From NCBI GenBank assembly GCA_027924645.1, contig BSBN01000860.1, positions 5,952,001 to 6,016,000 on the forward strand: a stretch of DNA of 64,000 bases, in the 5' to 3' direction. The position numbers and the translations under genes were made by a program. Origin of the DNA: Cunninghamia lanceolata. Taxonomy: Eukaryota; Streptophyta; Pinopsida; Cupressales; Cupressaceae. Within the stretch, counting starts at the first letter, position 1. Each line of letters begins with the position of its first letter. Positions 45,353 to 57,644 of the stretch are shown here, in pieces. A model generated the notes under the pieces. It was not told where the DNA came from, did not search any database, and was given only the letters and a program-made list of their open reading frames with translations.

Positions 45353-48300
45353 TGTTAGCATTTCAATTCGCACCTCTAGTATGTGATTTAGAAACGGACA
45401 GCTATGCATAGATAAACTGCTCTCCTATTGGAAGGGGGAGTTCCCTTTCTTGCTGATGTTCGCTGAAAAGATAACTTGAATGAAACTTCACCTATCTTCT
45501 TTTTGATTCTCAGCTGCGAGCACAAGGTTATAAAACTCTAAACGCTGCAGAAGAGGTTTTTTCCTTTTTAATAAAACTTCTACTACAACTAGCATAGACT
45601 AATGACGCTTTCAGCCTCCTGAGTAAATTCAGAGCAAAGGAAGTTGAAAGTGAACGAGGAATGATTGTTAACACAAAAACTTAAGCAGTTTTCCTCCAGA
45701 TTTACACCACAAGACTAAAAGTACTTTAATGATGAAAGCTGAAAATGAAAGCTACAAAAGCTACACATCTGACGACGATAACTTAATGAATCGATATAGA
45801 ATATCAGAGCAAAGTAGGCATGAGACTTCTATTCAATATCACAAAGTTTAATACAACTCCAGGACAGCAATACTGCAGTAAAAGGTAGGCATACAACAAG
45901 CGATCAAACACTGGAGAACAATGAACACAAAGTGAACAAACACTTGGAATAACAATGTTTGCAGGCTAGAATAGGCACAGCAAATTTGCTATCACAAAAG
46001 TCATCCCAAACAATGGGCAAGGATGCCCTTATTTATACTAAAATCAAAGGAGTAGGGAACCCTAAAATCTCCTTGATTAACCCTAACTTGCCAACTCGCA
46101 AGCTTTATTACTATTCTAAGACAAAGATACAATAAACAAATGCTTTAAAGCAATCTGCTTTAAAGCAAAGAAGATTCCAACTATCACAAAGTGATTTCTT
46201 TCTAAATATAGGATGGATGAGCTTAGGATGAAAGCACATGCTTTAAAACAAAAAGCATATGTTTTAAAGCTGCTTTCTTTTGAAATGCATCCTCATCAAC
46301 ATTCTTGCTTTTTGGTGATGTCATCTGTTGATATTCTTTTGCTGATTTCTTCTAAAAAAGCTGATTCTGAGCAAAAAAAAGCTGGCACATGGGTTTTGTA
46401 GGCAATTCTATTTCGAAGCAACGCAAATTGTCAGATTTTGAAAAAGCAGAGATTTTCTCGAAAAAGCGAGAAAAAAGCAGTTTCCCAAAAAAAAGCACAA
46501 CTCCCAATCTTCAAGAGGATGATAATCTGGATGGACCCATCTCGATGAAAACTGAAAAAGCTCTGGTTAGATTTATGAAAAATGATCCCCTTGAAACAAG
46601 GACCCTAAAAAAGCAAGCCTCTCTTCTTCCTCAACCCGAATCTCTGAAGAACACTGAAAAAGCACCTGGTTTGGGTCTTTGAATCTTCGTTGAAAGAAAA
46701 ATAAAATCTTTCCTCTGGATGCAACCTCCAAAAGATAATGAAATAAAGAAGCCAAAAGCTTGTCTTTATAAATCTTTTGGTCGAAAAAGCAACTTTATTT
46801 GTGTGAGAAGAAAACTTCACCTTCATCCATGAAGAAAGCATATTTTTAAGCATAAATCCAAGTGGATGTCTTCGAATAGGAAGAATCCCTATTTTGTAGG
46901 AGCCTATGGCTTCATGTGCAAGATGATGAAAAATATCTTCTTTGATGATGTCATCGAACACGCGAGTTGAAAGAAGTGCTCACAAAATTTTCTTCATTTT
47001 TGACACTTCAAACACTCGTTTTGACTTAAATATGGCCTGCCTTCGACTTCAACAAGGCAGAAAAATGTCACCATGAACTGAAAAGTTGACTGATCCTGAC
47101 ATTTTGGAGATTGATCAACTGAGATTCCATCCCCTGCCTCCGTTCGATGATTTGACATCGTTTGACCAAGTTTGACCTCCCGAAAATTGCCAACGGGCGA
47201 AGATTGGTAACAAAGCATGTCGGAAAACACTGAAAACATGAAAATATTCTAACACTGCTCAAGTTGGGTACCCCAAGCCTCCTGGGGTGCCTGATTTCCC
47301 AACACTTAGCCATTTTTTAGTTTTTTCAACTTTTTCAATTTCTTGGTTTGCGTGCGTGTTCTGGAGGCACAGGACCCTGTCTGGCTATCGATTTCTATCA
47401 ACTGGGATGAAAATGAGTCTGATGATCTGGCAAATATGCAAGCTTGATGAAAACTAAGCTGATTGTACTCTCTGTTTACCTCGAAAAATGTGCCAAACTG
47501 ATCAACTCTAAACCAAATCGGGCTGACAGAAGGAGATTCATGTTTTTTGAGAAAATCATCAAAAATAAACCAACTCTGGAGAGTTTGGGCACCCCAAGCC
47601 ACCTGGGGCGCCTGGTTTTCCATGCCTTAGAAAAATTTTGGAATTTTTCAATTTCTGCCGCAAATCTTGAATTTCACCAAAATTCAAAGGTCCTGTCTGA
47701 CGTATATTTCAAAATATATTTAAGTATATACTTTAAATATTTTGAAATATACTTTCAAGATGTTTGAGATAGGTCTCAGATCCATGGGATTTGACATGCG
47801 GATTCTAGATTTTTGAGGATCCGCCAGATTTCAGACTTAGTCAATTTTTCAGGGCTTCAGGATATCAGACTTAGTCAATTTCAGGATTCCAGGGACAGGC
47901 ATCAGGATGAGGGTAGACTGGATAGCTTGAGCATATCTAAGATGAATCTCTTGCTTTTATGGGCCTTTTGACTGAGTTTGACCAAGTTTGACCAATCGGG
48001 AAAGCGTTGTTGGAAGCATTTTTTATGTTTCTAGAAAAATGTGAAAAAAAAACTAACACAGCAGAAGATGGGCGCCCCAAGCCCCCTGGGGCGCCTAGTT
48101 TCACCAGACTTAGTCAAATTTATGATTTTCCAACTTTTCAATTCACCTTGGATCCATCTTGCATTGTTTTGCGTGCATCATCGAGTCGACAGCCGTTTGT
48201 CGGTTTTGCGTCGTTGAAACAGCGTTGGAAACTCGTCAAAGAATTTTGGTAGGTGAACTTTTCTATGTTGATGAGTTTCGAGCTCATGCTTCACCTTGTG

Positions 48301-48582
48301 AAAAAGCAAAAATGACCCAGTAAAGAAAACTTGGTCGTTTGAAGATTCCATATGAACCGCGCTGATCGTGAAGCAAAATCAACCAATGAGAATCGAGCGC
48401 GACACCTGATTTGGAGATTCTATTTTTAGAAAGCTTTTCCAACATCCATATCTCAAGAAACCTAGAAAACCTAACTCGACGTCTATTTTTAGAAATTTTG
48501 CTTTTTTGACTTTTTGACGAAAAATTTTCTAGACTTGTTTCAAAATGCCTTAATGAAGCAAAAAATTTGGTTGGGTACAACA
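45353..48582 (-). repeat. 3' LTR of element E
   Basis: 3230 bp, bounded by TGTTAGCATTTC and GGGTACAACA. It holds three hairpin motifs around GGGCGCCCCAAGCC..CCTGGGGCGCC (47263, 47586, 48069), a 51-bp palindrome (47702-47752) and TTTGACCAAGTTTGACC repeats. Open frames within it (for example 46605-46961 and 47306-47623, minus) look like chance frames in diverged repeats. Confidence 0.93.
47702..47752. repeat. 51-bp palindrome in the LTR of element E
   Basis: GTATATTTCAAAATATATT reads to a centre near 47727 and returns as AAATATTTTGAAATATAC, with arms of about 25 bases. The copy in the other LTR is at 54768-54818 with one arm mismatch near its end. Confidence 0.85.
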
Positions 48583-48929
48583 ATTAGCTCTGTCTGGGGA
48601 CCATGGCGGATACTTACGGTAGGAGAACCAAGAATCTCTGGACTTTTGCAAGTTGGACCAGTGCCTTATCCATTGGGCAATAGAGTCAGGTTACATTCCT
48701 AATCACCTAGAACAAGACATTTCTCTAAATCACCTAAAACCGGACTTCCTAAAATCACCTAGGGAGTTGGAACTTCAGAACACACAAGGAACACAACTGT
48801 CACATTACGGAAAGGGGAAAAACATTATGACATAACGATCACATCACAGAAAGGGGAAACACATTATGAGAACAAAAAGTGTTTCACACGCTCTTTCTCC
48901 TGAGTGAGGATGAGAAGAGATTAGGGCTG
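48583..48929 (-). other. Region between element E ORF end and 3' LTR
   Basis: 347 bases of non-coding sequence. The usual polypurine tract next to the LTR is not obvious. On the element's strand the last bases read GGTCCCCAGACAGAGCTAAT. Confidence 0.5.
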
Positions 48930-51900
48930 TCACATGAAACCGTCAATCGACTCAGAAAAGTAAGAACCATCTCTCTTTAGCTGTGAAGATTGCCTTGGTA
49001 GCACAAAACTTTTCTTTCTCTGCAATATCCTCTCAAAGAGCCATGATTCAGGAGGGTATTCACATTCAGGCCATGAGAAGTTCCTCAGAAACTGCTTAAT
49101 ATGCCAGGGATCAGGTGGAGCATCTTCCTCCAATGCAAGCAATCTCTGCAATAGGTGGAGATATAGAACTTCTTTCTGAAGATATACAGGGAAGTCTTGT
49201 GGCCAAAGTACATCTGTGGGAATGGTCACCACCACATATTGAATACGAGTTTCATTTATATCTTGTACACACGCAACTTTGTACTCAGTCAATGCATCAT
49301 CTTCTGGAAAAGGTGCAAGCTGCTCATACACGACTCTCATCACTGATTCCTGGCTTATAGGATCCACAACTGTCGTTGCCCATTTTTCAAGTGCTACAGG
49401 GGCTTCTTCATCGGTTGTGTTTTTGTCCATCCACTCTCCAAAATCTAATGAATCGTCAAGATCTAAATGCTTAAACTCTTGAACATCTTCACCTGATAGC
49501 TCACTTTCCCATTCATTACCCAGAATCTCATCACCCTCTGTAGAGTACTCTTCTTCAATGCGGATATCCATCATCACTTCTTCTTCGGCATTCATGTATC
49601 TTTCTTGCTCTGTAAAAGGAGTAGAATCAAAGACAGCTTCATCTGAATCATATGTTTCCTCTTCTTCTTCTTGATCAATCTCACACACGGCGTATCTCAC
49701 AAGACATTTGTCAATAATATTTGATTTTTCAATATCATCCTCTTTAGTGACCAAAACTGAATATTCCATGAACTCTTCTCCATCAACCTCTTCATATGTT
49801 GTATTCCACACCGGGTGCATAGTATCAGTAAAGTCTTTTTCTTGTACAGGTTCATAGATGGATTCAACATCGTCCTCTTCACTAGTATGTATGAAAGATT
49901 CTCGAGATGCAGGTGAAGATGGGCTATATTGTAAAGGAAAGTCTCCAGTATCTTCCATTGAAGAATCACTTTCCCACTGATGTTGAAAACAGTTTAGATC
50001 TGATAATGGAACTTCCATATGATCTCCAGTTCTGAAAAATTCTTCCAGGAAGAAATCATCTTCAAAAGAAGATCATGCTCTTGCTCTTCTTGCAAAACTT
50101 TTTGGGTCTCTCCCTTGGATATATTTGACACAGGTTCTTCAAACCAGCCTTCAAAAGATGAGAAAAACAAATCTAATTCATCATTGTTGCATTCTTGAGA
50201 AGATTGTCGCACTTCTTCTTCATCAAAGAAGGTTTGTAAGTTGTACATTTCTTCAGATACTTCCTCTGATTCGTCAACCACATAGACAACCTCCTGATTC
50301 TTTTCAGTTATTTCAGACAGCATAACATATGTACTAGTACTCGTTTCTTGATATAGCACAAGTTCAGGGATAACCTTCAAAAGTTTAACATCATTTTCTT
50401 CATTAGTGTTTATGAAGGCTTCTTGAGACAAAGATGAAGATGAGCTAAACTGTAAAAGAAAATTTATAGTATCTTCTACTGAAGAATCACTCTCTAAGTG
50501 ATGTAGAAAGCTATCAAGATCCAATGATGAATCTTCTATATGATCTCCATTTTTGAGAAATTCCTCTGATGATGAATCATCTTCAAAATGAAGAAGATCA
50601 TGTTCTTTCTCCAATTGCAACATTCCTTTGGTCTCTTCTCCTTTGAATGTATCTGACAAAGGTTCTTCAAACAAACCTTCAAAAGATGAGAAGAACAAAT
50701 TGGATTCTTCATTGCTCTCTGCAACATATTTGATCTCTTCCTTGTAATTTTGCTCTTGTGAAGATTGTTGCACTTCTTCTTCTTTAGGGAAAGTATGCAA
50801 GTTGTGCATTTTTTCAGGTTCTTCCATCAACGATCCTTCTTCATGATCGAAGAAATTATGCAAATTTTCAGCTTCTGATGAACATTCATGTTCCGTATGT
50901 AAACACATGATGTCGCTTGAAATAGAGTTAGGAAAATGTTCCCTTCTAATATTTGATTTACACTGGTCAAATCCCTTCATAGAGCCACCATCGGATTCGT
51001 CAAAGAGACGTTCAGGAGTATCCGAAAATCCTTGATTTTCATTTGATGCTTTTAATATTTGCATGAATCTTCTCATCTCTAAGCAACTTTGTCCATTGTG
51101 TTTGTTTGTTGCATGGAACAAGCAGTAGATTTGTATTGCAAAAGAGGCATCTGCCTTTTGACACATAGGTGATACTTGACGCATAGGTGAAGCAGGTTGA
51201 TCACTCACAAAGTTAATGAAAGAATCTGGTATACTTGAAGGAGATGGAACTTGCCGAAGTGGTACAACATTCAAGGGCACCAATGGTTTGATTGAATCTC
51301 TCTGGATCTTTCTGGAAGTGATCATATGATCTTCTAATTCAATAGCATACTCTTGAGCTTCTTGCAGTTCTGTAGCATGTCTTTGCTTGAGGTAGAAAAA
51401 AATTTCTAAAGATTGTGCATTCGTGAAACAACTTAGCAGAATTTCTGACGAAGGATTCAAGGTGTTCATGACTTTTCCAACCAAACGGTTGAATCTAGCC
51501 ACGAACTCTCGCATCGGCTGACTTTTGTCTTTCTTGATGTTTGAGAGTTTTGCAAACAAGACATGACTATCTTCTACGGGCTTGAAACGAGTGAGAAACT
51601 TCTCCCTCATCAACTCCCAACTTGTGATAGAGCTAGTAGCGAGGTGATTAAACCATTCAGCTGCTGAACTTTGCAATGATTCCACAAACAAACGCACTGC
51701 AACATCTTCATGTGCAACACCAAGAATTCCACAAGCAGTGGTGAAGGCAGAAATGTGCTCATTAGGATGTTGCTTCCCATCACCATGAAACTTTGGAAAA
51801 CTTTTTCTTGATCCTTCAGGAAGCTCATGATATTCTGCTGCCAAAGGTCCAATGTTGTTAACCCAAGGCAATGGTGGTGGTCGCCTTTGATTTGCATCAT

Positions 51901-52351
51901 TGTAATTGTTATTTGCCTCACCCATTGCTCTAGGTAGGGGTACTGGTTCTTCTTGTAAATCTTCCTGCTTGACTTCATGGACTATCTGAATTTCTTGAAC
52001 TATGATGGATGCTTCTCCAAGCTCTGTAGGAATAAGATCTTGGAAGAAAGGATCCGTAGCACCGCCTTTTCCCTTTCTTGAATAAATCCTGTGAGCCAGG
52101 ATTATCTATTGCCACGCGGGAGGTGGTAGTACTGGTCTTCCTGCTGCAAGATCTGCTTTGTGTTCTTCTTCGTCAAGGATAGCAGCTGCGTTTCTCCACT
52201 GATCAGGACTTTCCTTTTGCGCAAATATGAAACTTCTAAGGCTGCTAATGATGTTCGTTTGCTCTCCTTCCACTCGTACAAGATTTGGTTGAATAACAGG
52301 TGGTGTAAGGTTTGGTTGTTGAACTGGAGCAGAAGGACGCCAGAGAGTCAT
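48930..52351 (-). pseudogene. gag: Element E gag with long acidic C-terminal region
   Basis: ATG at 52351 lies 69 bases after the 5' LTR. The frame holds MTLWRPSAPVQQP, a TAG at 52106-52108, and then an open run 51925-49994. The gag domain (FPKFHGDGKQHPNEHISAF, VRLFVESLQSSAAEWFNHL, SSITSWELMREKFLTRF) is at about 51800-51500. A Cys/His segment (CLFHATNKHNGQSC) is near 51130. After that comes a Glu/Ser-rich region in which about 140 residues are duplicated (50375-50810 and 49860-50252; HNLHTF..EEEVQQSSQE versus YNLQTF..EEEVRQSSQE). A frameshift near 50020-50100 moves to frame 50018-48930, ending in an unrecognised domain (WPQDFPVYLQKEVLYLHLLQRL, WPECEYPPESWLFERIL). Confidence 0.82.
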
Positions 52352-52395
52352 TACCGTGTCATAAGCCTAAGCTTGCTTGAAGCTTTATGCCTCGT

Positions 52396-52413
52396 GCCCC
52401 ATGGTGGGCGCCA
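52396..52413 (-). promoter_or_regulatory. Primer-binding site of element E
   Basis: On the minus strand TGGCGCCCACCATGGGGC lies a few bases after the LTR end. TGGCGCC starts are common for plant gypsy elements. It fixes the orientation and suggests a gypsy-derived element. Confidence 0.75.
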
Positions 52414-52419
52414 GAAAAC

Positions 52420-55400
52420 TATTGGCGTTTCAATTCGCACCTTTGGTATGCGATTTGGAAATGGACAGCTATGCACAGATAAACTACTCTCTTATTAGAA
52501 GGGGGAGTTCCCTTTCTTGCTGATGTTCGCTGAAAAGATAACTTGAATGAAACTTCGCCTATCTTCTTTTTGATTCTCAACTGCGAGCACAAGGTTATAA
52601 AACTCTAAACACTGCAGAAGAGGTTTTTTCCTTTTTAATAAAACTTCTACTACAACTAGCATAGACTAATGACGCTTTCAACCTCCTAAGTAAATTCAGA
52701 GCAAAGGAAGTTGAAAGTGAACGAGGAATGATTATTAACACAAAAACTTAAGCAGTTTTCCTCTAGATTTACACCACAAGACTAAAAGTACTTTAATGAT
52801 GAAAGCTGAAAATGAAAGCTACAAAGCTACACATCTGACGACGATAACTTAATGAATCGATATAGAATATCAGAGCAAAGTAGGCATGAGACTTCTATTC
52901 AATATCACAAAGTTTAATACAACTCCAGGATAGCAATACTGCAGCAAAAGGTAGGCATACAACAAGCGATCAAACACTGGAGAACAATGAACACAAAGTG
53001 AACAAACACTTGGAATAACAATGTTTGCAGGCTAGAATAGGCACAGCAAATTTGCTATCACAAAAGTCATCCCAAACAATGGGCAAGGATGCCCTTATTT
53101 ATACTAAAATCAAAGGAGTAGGGAACCCTAAAATCTCCTTGATTAACCCTAACTTGCCAACTCGCAAGCTTTATTACTATTCTAAGACAAAGATACAATA
53201 AATAAATGCTTTAAAGCAATCTGCTTTAAAGAAAAGAAGATTCCAACTATCACAAAGTGATTTCTTTCTAAATATAGGATGGATGAGCTTAGGATGAAAG
53301 CACATGCTTTAAAACAAAAAGCATATGTTTTAAAGCTGCTTTCTTTTGAAATGCAACCTCGTCAACATTCTTGCTTTTTGGTGATGTCATCCGTTGATAT
53401 TCTTTTGCTGATTTCTTCTAAAAAAGCTGATTCTGAGCGAAAAAAGCTGGCACATGGGTTTTGTAGGCAATTCTGTTTCGAAGCAACGCAGATTGTCAGA
53501 TTTTGAAAAAGTAGAGATTTTCTCGAAAAAGCAGGAAAAAAGCAGTTTCCCGAAAAAAAAGCACAACTCCCAATCTTCAAGAGGATGATAATCTGGATGG
53601 GCCCATCTCGACAAAAACTAAAAAAGCTCTGGTCAGATTTATGAAAAATGATCCCCTTGAAACAAGGACCCTGAAAAAGCAAGCCTCTCTTCTTCCTCAA
53701 CCCGAATCTCTGAAGAACACTGAAAAAGCACCTGGTTTGGGTCTTCGAATCTTCGTTGAAAGAAAAATAAAATATTTCCTCTGGATGCAACCTGCAAAAG
53801 ATAATGAAATAAAGAAGCCAAAAGCTTGTCTTTATAAATCTTTTGGTCGAAAAAGCAGCTTTATTTGTGTGAGAAGAAAACTTCACCCTCATCCATGATG
53901 AAAGCATCTTTTAAAGCATAAATCCAAGTGGATGTCTTCGAATAGGAAGAATCCCTATTTTGTAGGAGCCTATGGCTTCATGTGCAAGATGATGAAAAAT
54001 ATCTTCTTTGATGATGTCATCGAACACACGAGTTGAAAGAAGTGCTCACAAAATTTTCTTCATTTTCTACACTTCAAACACTCGTTTTGACTTAAATATG
54101 GCCTGCCTCCGACTTCAACAAGGCGGAAAAATGTCACCATGAATTTAAAAAGCTGACTGATCCTGACATTTTGGAGATTGATCAACTGAGATTCCATCCC
54201 CTGCCTCCGTTCGACAATCTGACATCGTTTGACCAAGTTTGACCTCCCGAAAACTGCCAACGGGCAAAGATTGGTAACAAAGCATGTCAGAAAACATTGA
54301 AAACATGAAAATATTCTAACGCTGCTCAAGTTGGGTGCCCAAAGCCTCTTGGGGCGCCTGATTTCCCAACACTTAGCCATTTTTTAATTTTTTCAACGTT
54401 TTCAATTTCTTGGTTTGCGTGTGCTTTCCGGAGGCACAGGACCCCTATCTAGCTATCAATTTCTATCAACTGGGATGAAAATGAGTCTGATGATCTGGCA
54501 AATATGCAAGCTTGATGAAAACTGAGCTGATTGTACTCTGTTTGCCTTGAAAAATGTGCCAAACTGATCAACTCTGAACCGGACCGGGCTGACAGAAGGA
54601 GATTCATGTTTTTTCAGAAAATCATCAAAAATAAACCAACTCTGGAGAGTTTGGGTGCCCCAAGCCACCTGGGGCGCCTAGTTTTCCATGCCTTAGAAAA
54701 TTTTTGGAATTTTTCAATTTTTGTCGCAAATCTTGAATTTCACCAAAATTCGAAGGTCCTATCTGACGTATATTTCAAAATATATTTAAGTATATACTTT
54801 AAATATTTTGAAATACACTTTCAGGATGTTTGAGATAGGTCTAAGATCCATGGGATTTGACATGCGGATTCTAGATTTTTGAGGATCCACCAGATTTCAG
54901 ACTTAGTCAATTTTTTAGGGCTTCAGGATCAGACTTAGTCAATTTCAGGATTCCAGGGACAGGCATCAAGATGAGGGTAGACTGGATAGCTTGAGCATAT
55001 CTAAGATTAATCTCTTGCTTTTATGGGCCTTTTGACTAAGTTTGACCAAGTTTGACCAACCGGGAAAGCGTTGTCAGAAGCATTTTTGACGTTTCTCGAA
55101 AAACATGAAAAAAAATAACACAGGAGAAGATGGGCACCCCAAGCCTCCTGGGGTGCCTAGTTTCACTAGACTTAGTCAAATTTATGATTTTCCAACTTTT
55201 CAATTCACCTTGGATCCATCTTGCATCGTTTTGCGTGCATCGTCGAGTCGACGACCGTTTGTCGGTTTTGCATCGTTGAAACAACGTTGGAAACTCGTCG
55301 AAGAATTTTGGCAGGTGAAATTTTCTATGTTGATGATTTTCAAGCTCATGCTTTACCTTGTGAAAAAGCAAAAATGACCTAGTAGAGAAAACTTGGTTGT

Positions 55401-55661
55401 TTGAAGATTCTGTCTGAACCGTGCCGATCGTGAAGCAAAATTGACCAATAAGAATCAAGCGCGACACCTGATTTGGAGATTCTATTTTTAGAAACTTTCT
55501 ATTTTTAGAAAGTTTTGCCAACATCCATATCTCAAGAAACCCAGAAAACCTAACTCGGCGTCTATTTTTAGAAATTTTGCTTTTTTGACTTTTTGACAAA
55601 AAAATTTCTAGACTTGTTTCAAAATGCCTTAATGAAGCAAAAAATTTGGTTGGGTACAACA
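52420..55661 (-). repeat. 5' LTR of element E
   Basis: 3242 bp, the partner of 45353-48582. It keeps the three hairpin motifs (about 54331, 54654, 55132), the palindrome and the TTTGACC repeats. On the + strand its left end reads TATTGG, against TGTTAG in the other LTR. Confidence 0.93.
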
Positions 55662-55666
55662 ATACT

Positions 55667-56140
55667 ACATGATGTTTACACTTTCTATGTGATGCCATTG
55701 GTAGACTTGTATGCCATGATCTTTTTCGGATCTGCATTACCCATGCAGTGGGAGTTCTTAGATGTGTTTGGTCTTCTTCGACTGGTTGACACATGGAGCT
55801 TGTATTAGCAGTTGATGGGTGTATATGTAGGTGGCATGAGTCTGTTGATGTTAATACCTTCAAGGTATGAGTGATTGGATGTTTTAGCACTGGCTGTGTA
55901 TTTTATTTTTAGTCACGTGGGTTTTGTTCAGTTGGATGGGTGCAGTCAATTTTCTGATTGTTGTTCTAGCTGATGTTCTATCTTGTTTCCTGGAGGATGA
56001 TTTCATGGTTGTGTTCTGAAAGCTTTAAAGTTGGTTATGTTAGAGCTTATGTGTAGCTTGTGAGCACAGTGGAGTGGAGGCAGTATCTACTTTGGTTCTG
56101 TGACTTGGAGCGTTGATGGGTTCCTGTAAATCCTTCATCA
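55667..56140 (+). other. Non-coding interior of element D, right part
   Basis: Resumes element D after E and its target duplication. No coding similarity. Confidence 0.75.
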
Positions 56141-56150
56141 AGTGGGAGAA
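56141..56150 (+). promoter_or_regulatory. Polypurine tract of element D
   Basis: AGTGGGAGAA directly precedes the 3' LTR start TGTTGAG, the expected site for plus-strand priming. Confidence 0.8.
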
Positions 56151-57639
56151 TGTTGAGTACATGTGTCTCAGATTTACAGGCATCGGCAAGAGTTGACCTT
56201 TGTCTTAGCGATCGACAAGAGTCTCAGTGATCATATGAAAGTAGTGGGTTATCCTTTGTGTTAGCAAGACGTGATATGTCAGTGTGATCTGAGAGACTAT
56301 CATCGATGGTGTGTGTTACTATGATGGTGGTTGGTGTCGATGAGAGTTATTTTGACAGAGAAAGGTCATCGGTATGATAATCGCTATCGGGCTTGGCTGA
56401 AGTTCTTACTCCGATCACTTGTGTTACACCAGTGGTAGCAAGGTTCTATTGGATCGGTGGGACTTATTATTATCAGAGCAACTTAGGAGACTACTTTCGA
56501 TGTGCGGGGTCTTACCGATGAAGGGCTAGTGGTATACTCTATCGGGCTGACTTTACACTATCGACATGGACTTGAGTTTCTTCTCTGATGAACTGTTGAA
56601 GGTTGGCGTCGGCAAGGTCTATCCGATGGAAAGGTGTTCAGCATGACAAGTGACATCAGTGTGGCTAGAAGATGTCTCTCCAGTACTTCATGTTACACCG
56701 ACAAAGGATGAAGGCTTGGGTATCGGTGGGACAAGGAACCATCGGTGTGGATGGTGGAGTGGTCTCCGATGGCTTGGGCTATTCCGATGAGGTTAGACTG
56801 GCATTGTCAACAACAAAATTTCCGACGATAGTCTTACTGAGTGTTCATGTATATAAATTGGGATAGCGGCCGATGACTGGTGCATGTGGGATAATTTAGA
56901 TCTCATGAATATGAATAGTCATGGAAACAGTTATGAGCTGGGATGCTGGGAATTGGTTGGTGTCTTGATGGTAACTATTACTCCATGACGTGGTAGAAGA
57001 ACAGAAAAGCAAATGTTGAATTGGAAAAGTATACGGAATACATTTGTCTTTTGTAACTATTCAGTCTGTTATAGTAGTCAAACCGAATGTCCTCCTTTGT
57101 AATGTGATGTGTTAAATGCATTGTAACAGAGGAGTGCGTTAGACAGAAAAAGAACAAAGTTCAGGTGTAGGGTGATGTCCTGTACTGTATGCTATTTGTG
57201 GCATGATAACAGTATGAAGGACTAACTCGAGTGCTGGAGAACTTTGTGCAAGGTTATGCTATCAGTTTTTCTTCTAGAAGAGCAAGATGTAAATCTCCAC
57301 GAGAGGCTTAGTGCCTGATTTGTATTGTAACTGTATTTTTTGTTGCTGAATAATACAATGGCGATTTGGGCTTTTGGAGTGTGGAGTTTTTTACCTGTAA
57401 GGGTTTTCCCCACGTATATCTGTGCCTTCTGTTCTATCTTTTGTGTTAGTGTTTCTATTTTTTAAATTAGATCTTGTTGCTTGTATTTCCTCTAAGGATC
57501 AATGTTGGAAATGTTCTATGTTTGTTTCTGCTTTGTGGCATAGTTGTGAGTGTTTTTGAAGCAATTGAAAAGAATTTAAATCTGTTGAAGCCACCACTGT
57601 TCTTAGAAATACGTTCTGAGATGCTCTCGTTTCCTTACA
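56151..57639 (+). repeat. 3' LTR of element D
   Basis: 1489 bp, the partner of 40868-42350 with scattered substitutions. It ends TTTCCTTACA at 57639. Confidence 0.93.
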
Positions 57640-57644
57640 GAAAT

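Larger units (their letters stand above)
45353..55661 (-). mobile_element. Element E: gag-only LTR retrotransposon (TR-GAG-like)
   Basis: A 10.3-kb element on the minus strand with 3.2-kb LTRs (45353-48582 and 52420-55661), a primer-binding site next to the right LTR and flanks GTACT / ATACT (one mismatch). The interior is only 3.8 kb. It encodes a gag domain followed by a long acidic protein region, with no protease, RT, RNase H or integrase. This fits gag-only terminal-repeat elements, which need RT and integrase supplied in trans. Confidence 0.88.
40868..57639 (+). mobile_element. Element D: LTR retrotransposon with non-coding interior (LARD-like)
   Basis: LTRs at 40868-42350 and 56151-57639, a perfect initiator-Met primer-binding site, a polypurine tract and a near-perfect target duplication show a proper retrotransposon. 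After removal of nested element E its interior (42351-45352 and 55667-56150) is about 3.5 kb and contains no gag or pol similarity on either strand. The longest frames there are around 80 codons. This matches large retrotransposon derivatives, which depend on proteins of another element. Confidence 0.87.

Noticed and set aside
46605..46961. 118-codon minus-strand frame in the E LTR, also at 53362-53907
   Set aside because: It lies wholly in LTR sequence, differs in length between the two LTRs, and has no recognisable domain.
55036..55890. 284-codon minus-strand frame
   Set aside because: It crosses the end of element E's LTR into the interior of element D, so it is a chance frame created by the insertion.
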